Assembly (NCBI GenBank): GCA_022865865.1
Contig: JALHTN010000578.1
Location: 1-6,476 of the forward strand
Source: Anaerolineales bacterium
GTDB lineage: Bacteria > Chloroflexota > Anaerolineae > Anaerolineales > UBA4823
Length of the DNA stretch: 6,476 nt
Direction of reading: 5' to 3'
Both the position numbers and the translations under genes were made by a program. Shown here piece by piece: positions 1-6,177 of the stretch (within the stretch, counting starts at the first letter, position 1; each line of letters opens with the position of its first letter). The notes beneath the pieces are model-generated. The model was given only the letters and a program-made list of their open reading frames with translations. It had not been told where the DNA came from and searched no databases.

Positions 1-836
1 GAGACTACAAATCTTCTGTCTTTGTCCCATGTGTTTAGTTTCGTAACAAGCTCAGCCGTTTCCCTGCCCTCATCACCTGTCACGAATAAAATAGATGGAT
101 CCGTTACTTGAGAAACAAGTGTTGGATAACCTTTAGCTTTTATCAAATACTTGCAACCCAGTGATTCTATTGTTTCAATAATTTCTTCATCAAAATAGCC
201 GCTGTCCATTCGGAACATGATCTCTAAATCATCAGTTTTGATATTGGCAACGATTTCTTTTATCATTTCAGCTGCGCCGTTTGCAGTATAAGTGTTGCCG
301 CTTCTCACAAATCCAGTGATATATGCCTTTAGTTCATCACAGAAAGCAAACTGGATGTTGTAACAAAGGTTGCCAGGCTTTTTTGGATTATATCCCTTAG
401 CCGTACCTTCTTGATGGCCTTCTACGTTGACAACACTGCTGTCAATATCGATGGTGATTGATGTTAGCTTACTTTTACAAAGTAGTTTTTTGAAGACTTT
501 GAAATTGATGTCTCTGAACATTTGAGTTGTTTTATAGCTGAAGTTGCCTAAAAATCTTGATGCCGTTTCAGGTTTCTTCACTGAAATATCAAACTCGTTG
601 ATCAGTGGATCACCTTGTAGAAGTTTGAGCCGTTCCAACTTATCAATCCCAATAAAGTGGCCGCAGAGCATCGTTTTTATATGATTCATCTTGATTTTGT
701 TGGTTGATTCATTATCAAACACAAGGTCGGTGTCAATGAGTTCAAAAATTCCATTGGTCTTTGCATTTTCAAATAGAAGAAATATGCCTGCATTTGACGT
801 CAGATTCTTGGCTGCAAAATCAATTTTATTGATCAC
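1..836 (-). CDS. IS1380-family DDE transposase, partial (C-terminus beyond left edge)
   Basis: This is the transposase of an insertion sequence, which cuts and rejoins the element's ends with a DDE (RNase H-like) catalytic core. The minus-strand frame is open from an upstream TGA near 904 to the window edge, giving about 278 residues of a protein that is usually around 430-470 long. Recognisable family features are the first catalytic Asp in a TIDIDSSVVNVEGHQEG motif (Asp130/132), the following KGYNPKKPGN stretch (about 148-156), the GFVRSGNT motif (about 175-182) and the second Asp in FRMDSGYF (Asp211). The third catalytic acid would lie beyond the window. No in-frame ATG exists near the N-terminus. 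I chose GTG at 836-834 because an AAGGGA ribosome-binding site sits about 8 bases upstream and the residues after it (VINKIDFAAKNLTSNAG) look like a normal start. The visible part has no stop or frameshift, so it may be functional. Its base composition is more A+T-rich than the genes to the right. Confidence 0.88.
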   Translation of the reverse strand, partial: MINKIDFAAKNLTSNAGIFLLFENAKTNGIFELIDTDLVFDNESTNKIKMNHIKTMLCGHFIGIDKLERLKLLQGDPLINEFDISVKKPETASRFLGNFSYKTTQMFRDINFKVFKKLLCKSKLTSITIDIDSSVVNVEGHQEGTAKGYNPKKPGNLCYNIQFAFCDELKAYITGFVRSGNTYTANGAAEMIKEIVANIKTDDLEIMFRMDSGYFDEEIIETIESLGCKYLIKAKGYPTLVSQVTDPSILFVTGDEGRETAELVTKLNTWDKDRRFVV

Positions 837-925
837 AATTAAGTCCCTTTTCGCTGTTGCTATTTTATTTACTTCAATTTTAACATGCGAGGAGCGTAAA
901 AGTCAGCTGATCCAATCGCTTTTTC

Positions 926-944
926 TTTCACCCATTGGGTGAAA
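926..944. repeat. Perfect 9-bp inverted repeat upstream of the transposase
   Basis: TTTCACCCA (926-934) and TGGGTGAAA (936-944) are exact reverse complements around a single T. They lie about 90 bases upstream of the transposase start and inside the presumed insertion-sequence end. The site could be a transposase or repressor binding site, or a structure that damps read-through transcription into the transposase. No protein is known from the sequence to bind it. Confidence 0.6.
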
Positions 945-1038
945 ACCAAACTTGACGAAACCCTTAAGTTTTCAGGCTGAAAAGGCTGTTTTTGTGTGTT
1001 TTTTGATTAATTGACGTAGAATGCGGGTGATAATAATT

Positions 1039-1043
1039 AAGGA
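1039..1043 (+). promoter_or_regulatory. Shine-Dalgarno site of the SLC13 permease
   Basis: AAGGA ends nine bases before the ATG at 1053. It supports that ATG as the ancestral start of the now broken permease. Confidence 0.6.
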
Positions 1044-1337
1044 ATCACCTGGATGACAACTGAGGCTTGGTTATTGGTTTTCCTTCTTGGAGCTATGTTT
1101 GCTCTATTGATATGGGGAAAATTCCCCACCTGGGTCATTTTTATTGGCACACTTACCATCACCATGACCTTGAGATTGGCTCCCCTGGATGGGTTGCTAA
1201 GCGGTTTTTCGAATCCTGGGGTGATTACCGTGGCAGCCTTGTTTCCCATCGCAGCTGGCATGTATGCCACTGGTGCGATCACCATCGCCTCAAACCTGTT
1301 GATCGGCTTACCCAAGAATTTGCACGGTGCCCAGATT

Positions 1338-1340
1338 TAA
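1338..1340 (+). other. In-frame nonsense codon inside the permease
   Basis: The codons run GCC CAG ATT TAA ATC TTT GGT CCG. The frame is unchanged on both sides and the protein family continues directly, so this is a point substitution in a sense codon. AAA, CAA or GAA to TAA would each need one base. It cuts the protein to 95 residues. Confidence 0.85.
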
Positions 1341-2708
1341 ATCTTTGGTCCGGTTGCAGTTGCAAGCGCGTTCCTCAACAATACCCCGTTGGTAGCCATG
1401 ATGGTTCCGGTTATTGAGGATTTAAGTCAGCGAACTGGTCTAAGCGATTCAAAATTATTTATGCCGATGAGTTTTGCCTCCATTCTGGGAGGTGCTTCAA
1501 CCTTGATCGGTACTTCCACCAACCTGATCATTGCTGGTTTAATCATCAGTGCTGGCCTTCCCGCAATGAATATATTTGCACCCACGCTGGTTGCTGTTCC
1601 TGCTGCCCTGATTGGCATTACCTTCCTGATAACTATCGGCAACCGTTTTCTTCCGGAAGGCTCTCAAGAACGAGATGATTTATCAAAACGCCGCTACAAA
1701 GCTGAGTTCATCATTACCGAGAATTCTCCTCTGATCGGTAAAACAATCCTTGAAGCTGGGCTTGCAGAAGCTCCTGGTTACCAGCTGGTTGAATTCGAAC
1801 CTGCCCATGTAGAGCATGACAAAACGATGACAGAAATGCACCCTTCAGAAAGAAGGGGATTATTCCATCGGCTGGCTAAAATTTGGCATTTACGAACCAA
1901 AAAGAGGTTTACCGCTCCTGCACCCGAAAAACCAGACATCGATATAACACAAGTATTCCAGCCAGGAGATATCCTGACCTACATCGCAGATAATCAGTCA
2001 CTCCCAGGTCTTTGGACGACGATTGGCATTAAACCAGCTGCTGGCGTACCGCTGGGATCAAAACGCTACACCCACCATCTGGTGGAGGTAGTTGTCTCCC
2101 CCAGCCATCCAACTGTTGGCAGGTATATTTATGAACTACCAGTCAGAGAAAATCCTCCTTATAGCGCTGAAATCGTTGCAATGTCTTGCGATAACTCCCC
2201 TCCCCGAGACCCTCTTAGAGATGTCCGCATCCAGGCAGGGGATGTAGGTGTCCTGGAAGTTGAAGATGATTTCTTTTATCAGACCCGCGGACAGACCGAA
2301 TTCAGCCTCACCCGGCGAATGGATGGTTACCGCATTCAACGCACATCACGCGCGACTATCGCTGGTGTGATTATGATCGCCATGGTCCTTCTGGCCGCAT
2401 TCAATGTCATGAGCATGCTCAACGCCGCCCTTTTGGGTGGTTTGGCACTGCTTTTAACTGGCAGCATGACAACCAGCACTGCCTGGAACAGCATCGAATG
2501 GGATACGGTTGTAATCCTAGGAGCTGCTGTTGGCTTATCCGCAGCTGTCACAAGTACAGGTCTCTCTGAGGTAATCGCGGCGGGCATGACCGCCATCGGT
2601 GGCAGCAATCCTTATGTTGCCCTGGTGATGGTCTTTATCGGATGTATCGCGTTGACAAATATTATTACGAATGCCGCTGCCGCTTCGATCATGTTCCCAG
2701 TCGCCCTG

Positions 2709-2722
2709 GCAATATCGCCGCT
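2709..2722 (+). other. One-base deletion (frameshift) inside the permease
   Basis: Upstream the frame reads PVALAIS and then goes to SPLSRSVLPPLL and a stop at 2751-2753. Shifting frame at about 2716/2717 instead gives PVALAIS followed by AALQVSFTPFVVILM and the conserved GYQTNLM end. The simplest repair adds one base, for example restoring TCGGCC where TCGCC is found. Confidence 0.82.
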
Positions 2723-2929
2723 CTCCAGGTCAGTTTTACCCCCTTTGTTGTGATCCTCATGTTGGGCACATCCTATGCTTTCATCAATCCAGCGGGCTAC
2801 CAGACCAACCTCATGGTCCAGGAGCCAGGTGGCTACACTTTTAACGATTTCGTCAAATTAGGTCTTCCATTAACGTTTATCGCAGGATTAGTTGTACTGA
2901 TCCTGACCCCCCTGATCTATCAATTCTGA

Positions 2930-3120
2930 TCAGCAACCGAGATACGCAAAATGGAATGATGTATCATGGGTAATCTTCATAGATTTATCTACCGAACCGA
3001 ATAGATTCTTGGTGAGCAGATTTATTAGAATTACCAGCTCCGTTATAATTACGACTAATTGCAGGTTTAATATTCATTATCCTGTACAATCTGCAGGAAA
3101 GCGAAAATTAGGAGATACCC
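2930..3120. other. Intergenic region before the potassium channel
   Basis: This 191-base gap holds no convincing gene. It contains a TATAAT at 3044-3049, a short hairpin CCTGTA/TGCAGG at 3081-3097 (one G-T pair, 5-base loop) just before the channel's ribosome-binding site, and a weak inverted repeat GATAC/GTATC (2941-2965) just after the permease stop. I see no T-rich rho-independent terminator for the permease. Confidence 0.5.
3021..3049 (+). promoter_or_regulatory. Candidate sigma-70-type promoter for the potassium channel
   Basis: A perfect -10 hexamer TATAAT (3044-3049) has TTTATT 17 bases upstream (3021-3026), which is only a partial -35 match. The predicted start of transcription near 3056 would leave a leader of about 65 bases. 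This fits the channel having its own promoter after the broken permease. Confidence 0.35.
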
Positions 3121-3918
3121 ATGACCGTTGCGGATAGAGCCCCTGCCAACAAGAACATCAGCTATGAACTCTTCATTCTGGCGATATCCACCCTCGCAAT
3201 CGTCAATATCATCATCATACTCCTCACCAATGATCCAGATATGGACCAGGTAGTGATGATCACCAATTTCACCCTCAGTCTCATATTGATGGTTGATTTT
3301 GTCTACCGGTTGATTTCTGCACCCGACAGGGCGAAGTACTTGATCAGCGGATTGGGATGGTTGGATTTTCTTGGCAGCATTCCTTTCTTCTGGATGCCGA
3401 TCTTCCGGCTATTTCGCATCCTACGCATCCTGCGTCTATTAAGGCAAATTGGTACTACCGGTATATCTAGGGATCTTCGCCATCACCCCGCCTCGAGTGT
3501 GCTGGCGCCAGTCAGCTTTCTCGTCCTACTGGTGATCCAATTTGGCAGCTACTTTATGATTGGCGCTGAAACCCGGTCTGCGAATTCGAATATTAGTCAG
3601 CCGCTGGATGCCTTGTGGTGGTCTCTTGTCACAATCACCACTGTTGGATATGGGGATAAGTATCCGGTCACTGACCTCGGTCGCGTTATCGGTGCCCTGG
3701 TTATTCTCTTGGGTGTGATCATGTTCAGCGTTTTGACCAGCTACTTCACAAGTAAATTCCACGCCAGAGCTCAGGCTAACACAGAGGAAATCTTGGCCGC
3801 CACGGAGCCAGAAATCCATGAAATCCATCAATTGCTCAAACGCCAGGCTATCACCCTCACCCACCTTGAAACCAAATTAGCACGGATCGAAAAACAATTG
3901 GATAAAGATGCTGGTTGA
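3121..3918 (+). CDS. Voltage-sensor-type six-transmembrane potassium channel
   Basis: This is an inner-membrane potassium channel of the Kv-like ion transport family, 265 residues long. Segments are S1 at about 15-35, S2 at about 46-66 with Asp59, and S3 around 77-93 with Asp82 in the GWLDFLGSIPF stretch. S4 has arginines at every third position (Arg96, 99, 102, 105, 108), a classical voltage-sensor pattern. The pore follows: S5 at about 126-147, a pore helix at about 161-173, the selectivity filter TVGYGD at 174-179, and S6 at about 188-209. The tail (about 222-262) forms a regular heptad series with Ile232, Ile235, Leu239, Leu246, Leu249, Leu253, Ile256 and Leu260, which suggests a tetramerising coiled coil. 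There is no RCK or cyclic-nucleotide domain. The ATG is set by AGGAG at 3110-3114, six bases upstream. It appears intact. Voltage dependence is inferred from S4 only, and gating direction cannot be read. Confidence 0.93.
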   Translation: MTVADRAPANKNISYELFILAISTLAIVNIIIILLTNDPDMDQVVMITNFTLSLILMVDFVYRLISAPDRAKYLISGLGWLDFLGSIPFFWMPIFRLFRILRILRLLRQIGTTGISRDLRHHPASSVLAPVSFLVLLVIQFGSYFMIGAETRSANSNISQPLDALWWSLVTITTVGYGDKYPVTDLGRVIGALVILLGVIMFSVLTSYFTSKFHARAQANTEEILAATEPEIHEIHQLLKRQAITLTHLETKLARIEKQLDKDAG

Positions 3919-4016
3919 TTAGCTGCCAGGATTCGCTGGATGCAGTAGTTCCAACACATCGGGAATACCATTCACTCCTCGCCGCTCTATAATAAAGATT
4001 AACATGCTCTTTGCTG

Positions 4017-4022
4017 TATAAT
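4017..4022 (+). promoter_or_regulatory. Candidate -10 element for the DUF362 gene
   Basis: A consensus TATAAT lies 65 bases upstream of the ATG. The region 16-18 bases before it (AATAAAGATT) matches a -35 box poorly, so this is a weak call resting on the -10 alone. The other TATAAT at 3988-3993 is an alternative. Confidence 0.3.
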
Positions 4023-4053
4023 CAGATTATCCAATAAGGTTAGAGCTGGGGAA

Positions 4054-4079
4054 CCTGATTGTAGAGCAAACCCATCAGG
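4054..4079 (+). promoter_or_regulatory. Possible hairpin sequestering the DUF362 ribosome-binding site
   Basis: CCTGAT (4054-4059) is the exact reverse complement of ATCAGG (4074-4079), with a 14-base loop. The 3' arm overlaps the first bases of the Shine-Dalgarno AGGAGG (4077-4082). A competing weak pairing GGTT (4038-4041) with AACC (4052-4055) shares the same CC. Whether either folds in the cell is unknown, because six pairs over a 14-base loop is marginal. Confidence 0.25.
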
Positions 4080-4087
4080 AGGGGATT

Positions 4088-5263
4088 ATGTGTGCTAGAG
4101 ACAACAATCACCAGTATTCTCGTCGAGAATTTTTAAAATTAGTATCATCCCTTGGAGGCGCAGCAGCGTTCAGCTCATTCCTCCAGGCTTGCTCTCAAGC
4201 TGGTATCGATCCCACAGCTATATTCACCCCTAAAAGCACACAATCGGTTCTCTCCCCAGAAACACCATCGACCGCTACCAGCACCGAAAACCCTGTAGAC
4301 ACGTTAGAACCTGAATCTACCCCCGCACCTACAGAATCTCCTGTACCAGCATCAGTCCTTGGTACCGGTCAGGTGGCGTTTATTAAAACCCAGGATCGCA
4401 GCCGAGGAGTTCGCCAGGCTATCGAAATGTGTGGTCTCAAGGACGTTCATGACCAAAATATCTTTCTCAAACCCAATTTCAACAGCCCTGATCCAACGCC
4501 TGGTGCCACCCATCCGGATGTGCTGCGGTCAATCGTGTCCATACTGCGTGAAAACCTGGTGGCCAAAATCACTGTCGGGGACCGGAGCGGCATGGGTGAC
4601 ACACGCAAGGCAATGGATAGACTGGGGGTGTTCGAACTGGCTGATGAATTAGGTTTCAATACCCTCATTTTCGATGACCTCACCCCCGAGGATTGGGTCA
4701 TGATCCAGCCAACCAACTCACATTGGGAGCTTGGATTTCCGTTCGCCCGACCCCTCCTTGAGACTGATACCCTGATTCAGGCCTGTTGTCTAAAAACTCA
4801 CCGTTATGGTGGCCATTTCACCCTTTCCCTAAAAAACTCCGTCGGAATGGTAGCCAAGGATAACCTGGTCGATGATCATGATTTCATGGACGAGCTGCAC
4901 AATTCACCGCACCAGCGCCGTATGATTGCAGAGATCAACACCGCATACACACCTGATCTGGTTGTCATGGATGGCGTCGAGTGTTTCATCAATGGTGGTC
5001 CCGAAAAAGGTGAGCTCGCATTGTCTGAAGTCATCCTGGCTGGCACAGATCGAGTGGCAATTGATGCGGTCGGCGTGGCTCTATTACGCTTTCATGGCTG
5101 CCAAACAGAAGTGGCACGTGGAAAGATTTTCCAACAAGATCAGATCAAAAGAGCTGTTCAATTGGGTCTGGGAGTCGATAAACCAGACAAAATTGAATTC
5201 TTCACTGAAGACGCCGAGAGTGCTGCATATGCTGCCCAAATCCAGGAAGTACTTCTCGCTTGA
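4088..5263 (+). CDS. DUF362 domain protein with Tat signal and probable lipobox
   Basis: This is a 391-residue exported protein of the DUF362 family (PF04015), whose biochemical role is not established. The N-terminus has a twin-arginine signal (SRREFLK, Arg12-Arg13), a hydrophobic stretch and a lipobox-like LQAC with Cys35, so it is probably exported folded and lipid-anchored on the outer face. Residues about 42-90 are a low-complexity Ser/Thr/Pro/Glu linker typical of surface lipoproteins. The DUF362 domain covers about 94-380. Landmarks include LKPNF (about 127-131), THPDVL (141-146), GDRSG (164-168), KTHRYGGHF followed by LSLKNSVGM (about 236-254), DGVECFINGGPEKGE (about 295-309) and DRVAIDAVG (321-329). 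No ferredoxin-like Cys cluster is present, unlike some DUF362 proteins. The start is fixed by AGGAGG at 4077-4082, five bases before the ATG. The gene appears intact and stands alone, with 169 bases before it and 329 after. Confidence 0.9.
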   Translation: MCARDNNHQYSRREFLKLVSSLGGAAAFSSFLQACSQAGIDPTAIFTPKSTQSVLSPETPSTATSTENPVDTLEPESTPAPTESPVPASVLGTGQVAFIKTQDRSRGVRQAIEMCGLKDVHDQNIFLKPNFNSPDPTPGATHPDVLRSIVSILRENLVAKITVGDRSGMGDTRKAMDRLGVFELADELGFNTLIFDDLTPEDWVMIQPTNSHWELGFPFARPLLETDTLIQACCLKTHRYGGHFTLSLKNSVGMVAKDNLVDDHDFMDELHNSPHQRRMIAEINTAYTPDLVVMDGVECFINGGPEKGELALSEVILAGTDRVAIDAVGVALLRFHGCQTEVARGKIFQQDQIKRAVQLGLGVDKPDKIEFFTEDAESAAYAAQIQEVLLA

Positions 5264-5274
5264 AGAATGGGGAA

Positions 5275-5385
5275 TTAATAGTATCCTAGCAGTACAAACT
5301 TGGGAAACAAGATCAATAAAACCAGCCCTGATACAAGGATTCGCCATTTATAAAAGGTGGTAGGCGATGGCTGAGCGTTCATCAT
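5275..5385 (-). CDS. Candidate small one-pass membrane protein, 36 residues
   Basis: I do not recognise this protein. The minus-strand frame starts with two ATGs (5385-5383 and 5382-5380) and ends with TAA at 5277-5275. It encodes a short polar N-terminus (MMNAQPSPTTFYKW), then a hydrophobic segment at about residues 16-34 (ILVSGLVLLILFPKFVLLG) and a YY end. The layout resembles a small single-span membrane protein. The ribosome-binding site is weak: AGAGG lies about 11 bases upstream. The ORF converges on the DUF362 gene, with 11 bases between the two stops. An ORF this short can arise by chance, so it is only a candidate. Confidence 0.3.
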   Translation of the reverse strand: MMNAQPSPTTFYKWRILVSGLVLLILFPKFVLLGYY

Positions 5386-5429
5386 TCTAAATTCAACCTC
5401 TTGGTTGGAATATTAATACATCAAGAATA

Positions 5430-5444
5430 TTGAAACTTTTTCAA
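5430..5444. repeat. Short inverted repeat TTGAAA-CTT-TTTCAA
   Basis: The six-base arms at 5430-5435 and 5439-5444 are exact reverse complements around CTT. It sits upstream of the candidate YIP1 promoter and could be an operator. It also falls upstream of the minus-strand small ORF. In A+T-rich DNA such a repeat is not rare. Confidence 0.35.
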
Positions 5445-5463
5445 GGTTAAGGGTTTATACACA

Positions 5464-5492
5464 TAGATTGATTTTATTTTCATATTTATAAT
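5464..5492 (+). promoter_or_regulatory. Candidate promoter for the YIP1-family gene
   Basis: TATAAT at 5487-5492 is a perfect -10. The hexamer 17 bases upstream (TAGATT, 5464-5469) is a poor -35, and a better-looking TTGATT (5468-5473) is too close at 13 bases. The implied leader is about 94 bases and carries the palindrome at 5543-5560. Confidence 0.35.
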
Positions 5493-5542
5493 CTCACGGC
5501 ATTGGACCGAGAAAGGAGAATAACAACGAAATAAGGTTCAAA

Positions 5543-5560
5543 ATTATTATCCATAATAAT
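5543..5560. repeat. Perfect 8-bp inverted repeat in the YIP1 leader
   Basis: ATTATTAT (5543-5550) and ATAATAAT (5553-5560) are exact reverse complements separated by CC. The tiny spacer and all-A/T arms suit a DNA-binding site better than an RNA hairpin. It lies about 33 bases upstream of the YIP1 start codon and downstream of the candidate promoter, a suitable place for a repressor operator. Confidence 0.45.
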
Positions 5561-5592
5561 ATTCATCAACTACCAAATAAGGAGAAATCATC

Positions 5593-6150
5593 ATGGACCG
5601 CATCATCAAAGCACTAACTTTCAAAACCGAAGTCTACGCTGAGGTTGAAAACGACGCAACATTCACCAACACTGCCTGGCTGATAGTAGCTGTAGTCAGT
5701 TTTCTAAATCAGCTGGGTGCGCGTGCTGGCAGTAATATCGGGAATTGGCTGCTCAGTGCAGTCATAGGTACTGTCTTTGCTGTAATAGCATTCGTTGTCG
5801 CTACTTATGTGATCAACCTTGTTGGCCGGGTTGTCTTCAAAGCAGATGTAGATTTCGGAGAGCTGCTGCGCACCTTGGGACTGGCTTATGTTTGGCAGAT
5901 TATTGGTTTGCTTGGCATCTTGGGAGCCTTTTCATTAACTTTGGCTTGCTTGATCACCCCAGTAATCTTCATCGGCTGGATCCTGACCGTCATCGCCTGG
6001 TTCATCGCCGTAAAAGAAGCTCTTGATTTGGATTGGGTGCCAACCATTGTAACGGTTGTGATCGGCTGGATCGCCTTGATTGTTATCAATCTCATCGCTG
6101 GTGTGGTGATTGCTGCACTCGGTTTCGGTGGGTTAGCTTTGTTTGGCTAA
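5593..6150 (+). CDS. YIP1-family integral membrane protein
   Basis: This 185-residue protein is nearly all membrane and matches the bacterial YIP1 domain pattern (PF04893). Members are poorly characterised inner-membrane proteins, and no reaction can be assigned. A short amphipathic N-terminus (RIIKALTFKTEVYAEVEND, residues 3-21) resembles the usual family opening before the first span. About five hydrophobic segments follow, at roughly 27-40, 52-79, 92-112, 115-140 and 149-176, with a charged loop FKADVDFGE at about 82-90 and KEALDLDWVP at about 141-150. The tail is Gly/Ala/Leu-rich. The ATG is supported by AAGGAG at 5579-5584, eight bases upstream. It appears intact, is transcribed alone as far as can be seen, and is followed 27 bases later by a terminator-like hairpin. 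Confidence 0.82.
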   Translation: MDRIIKALTFKTEVYAEVENDATFTNTAWLIVAVVSFLNQLGARAGSNIGNWLLSAVIGTVFAVIAFVVATYVINLVGRVVFKADVDFGELLRTLGLAYVWQIIGLLGILGAFSLTLACLITPVIFIGWILTVIAWFIAVKEALDLDWVPTIVTVVIGWIALIVINLIAGVVIAALGFGGLALFG

Positions 6151-6177
6151 TTCAATCGCCATCACGTTCGAATTCCT

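Larger units (their letters stand above)
1..984 (-). mobile_element. IS1380-family insertion sequence, one end (boundary inferred)
   Basis: The transposase shows that the left part of the window belongs to an insertion sequence whose other end is outside. Upstream of the transposase start, the minus strand passes through a perfect 19-base palindrome (926-944) and then a stretch at about 960-984. Read from the outside on the minus strand, that stretch begins CCTTTTCAGCCTGAAAAC and continues into CTTAAGGG. A CC-starting end is compatible with the family, so I place the tentative tip at 984. The second inverted repeat is not in the window and the target duplication cannot be read. The exact end is therefore an inference that could be wrong by tens of bases. 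Confidence 0.45.
1053..2929 (+). pseudogene. SLC13-family permease with internal TrkA-C (RCK_C) domains, doubly disrupted
   Basis: Repaired, this reads as about 625 residues of an SLC13/DASS-type (ArsB-NhaD superfamily) inner-membrane permease, a family that moves anions such as sulfate or dicarboxylates, usually with Na+. The substrate cannot be told here. In order it has an N-terminal membrane half (residues 1 to about 200) with a family-like ILGGASTLIGTSTNL signature at about 144-158. Two soluble TrkA-C-like regions follow, at about 215-312 and 340-407, the first carrying a charged insertion. The C-terminal membrane half (about 435-625) has TNIITNAAAA at about 535-544 and a GYQTNLM motif near the end. 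The frame breaks twice. Codon 96 is TAA (1338-1340), with homologous-looking sequence (FGPVAVASAFLNNTPLVAMM) continuing in the same frame. One base is missing near 2716, so the last 70 residues are in another frame. The open stretches are 1053-1340, 1341-2753 (first ATG 1389) and about 2717-2929. None alone would make a working transporter. Confidence 0.88.
3919..4087. other. Intergenic region and leader of the DUF362 gene
   Basis: No gene is supported in these 169 bases. There are two TATAAT hexamers (3988-3993 and 4017-4022), neither with a good -35 at the usual distance. There is also a weak CCAG/CTGG hairpin just after the channel stop (3926-3939) without a T-tract, and an inverted repeat at 4054-4079 that reaches into the next gene's ribosome-binding site. 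Confidence 0.5.
5264..5592. other. Long intergenic region between the DUF362 and YIP1 genes
   Basis: This 329-base, A+T-rich gap has no plus-strand gene. It contains a candidate minus-strand small ORF (5275-5385), a CAACC/GGTTG hairpin (5394-5407, loop TCTT, no T-tract), inverted repeats at 5430-5444 and 5543-5560, a TATAAT at 5487-5492, and two AAGGAGAA motifs (5513-5520 and 5579-5586). No clear terminator is seen for the DUF362 gene. Confidence 0.6.

Noticed and set aside
691..942. 83-residue plus-strand ORF at 691-942
   Set aside because: It lies antisense to the clear transposase frame and its upstream region. It has no family resemblance.
1011..1039. TTGACG with TAATTA as a permease promoter
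   Set aside because: With 17-base spacing the transcript would begin after the AAGGA ribosome-binding site. The alternative TAATAA gives only a 14-base spacer.
1067..1417. 116-residue plus-strand ORF overlapping the permease start and the nonsense codon
   Set aside because: It is a shifted-frame shadow rich in Trp, Cys and His. The permease frame on both sides of the TAA matches the SLC13 family.
2985..3077. 30-residue minus-strand ORF between the permease and the channel
   Set aside because: The product is Asn/Ser-rich without any recognisable feature, and its AGGA is only two bases from the ATG.
4926..5363. 145-residue plus-strand ORF overlapping the end of the DUF362 gene
   Set aside because: It is an out-of-frame shadow with Met, Trp and Ser clusters. 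The DUF362 frame carries the conserved motifs through this stretch.
5391..5410. CAACC/GGTTG hairpin as the DUF362 terminator
   Set aside because: It has only five clean pairs, no T-tract follows, and it lies about 130 bases after the stop codon.
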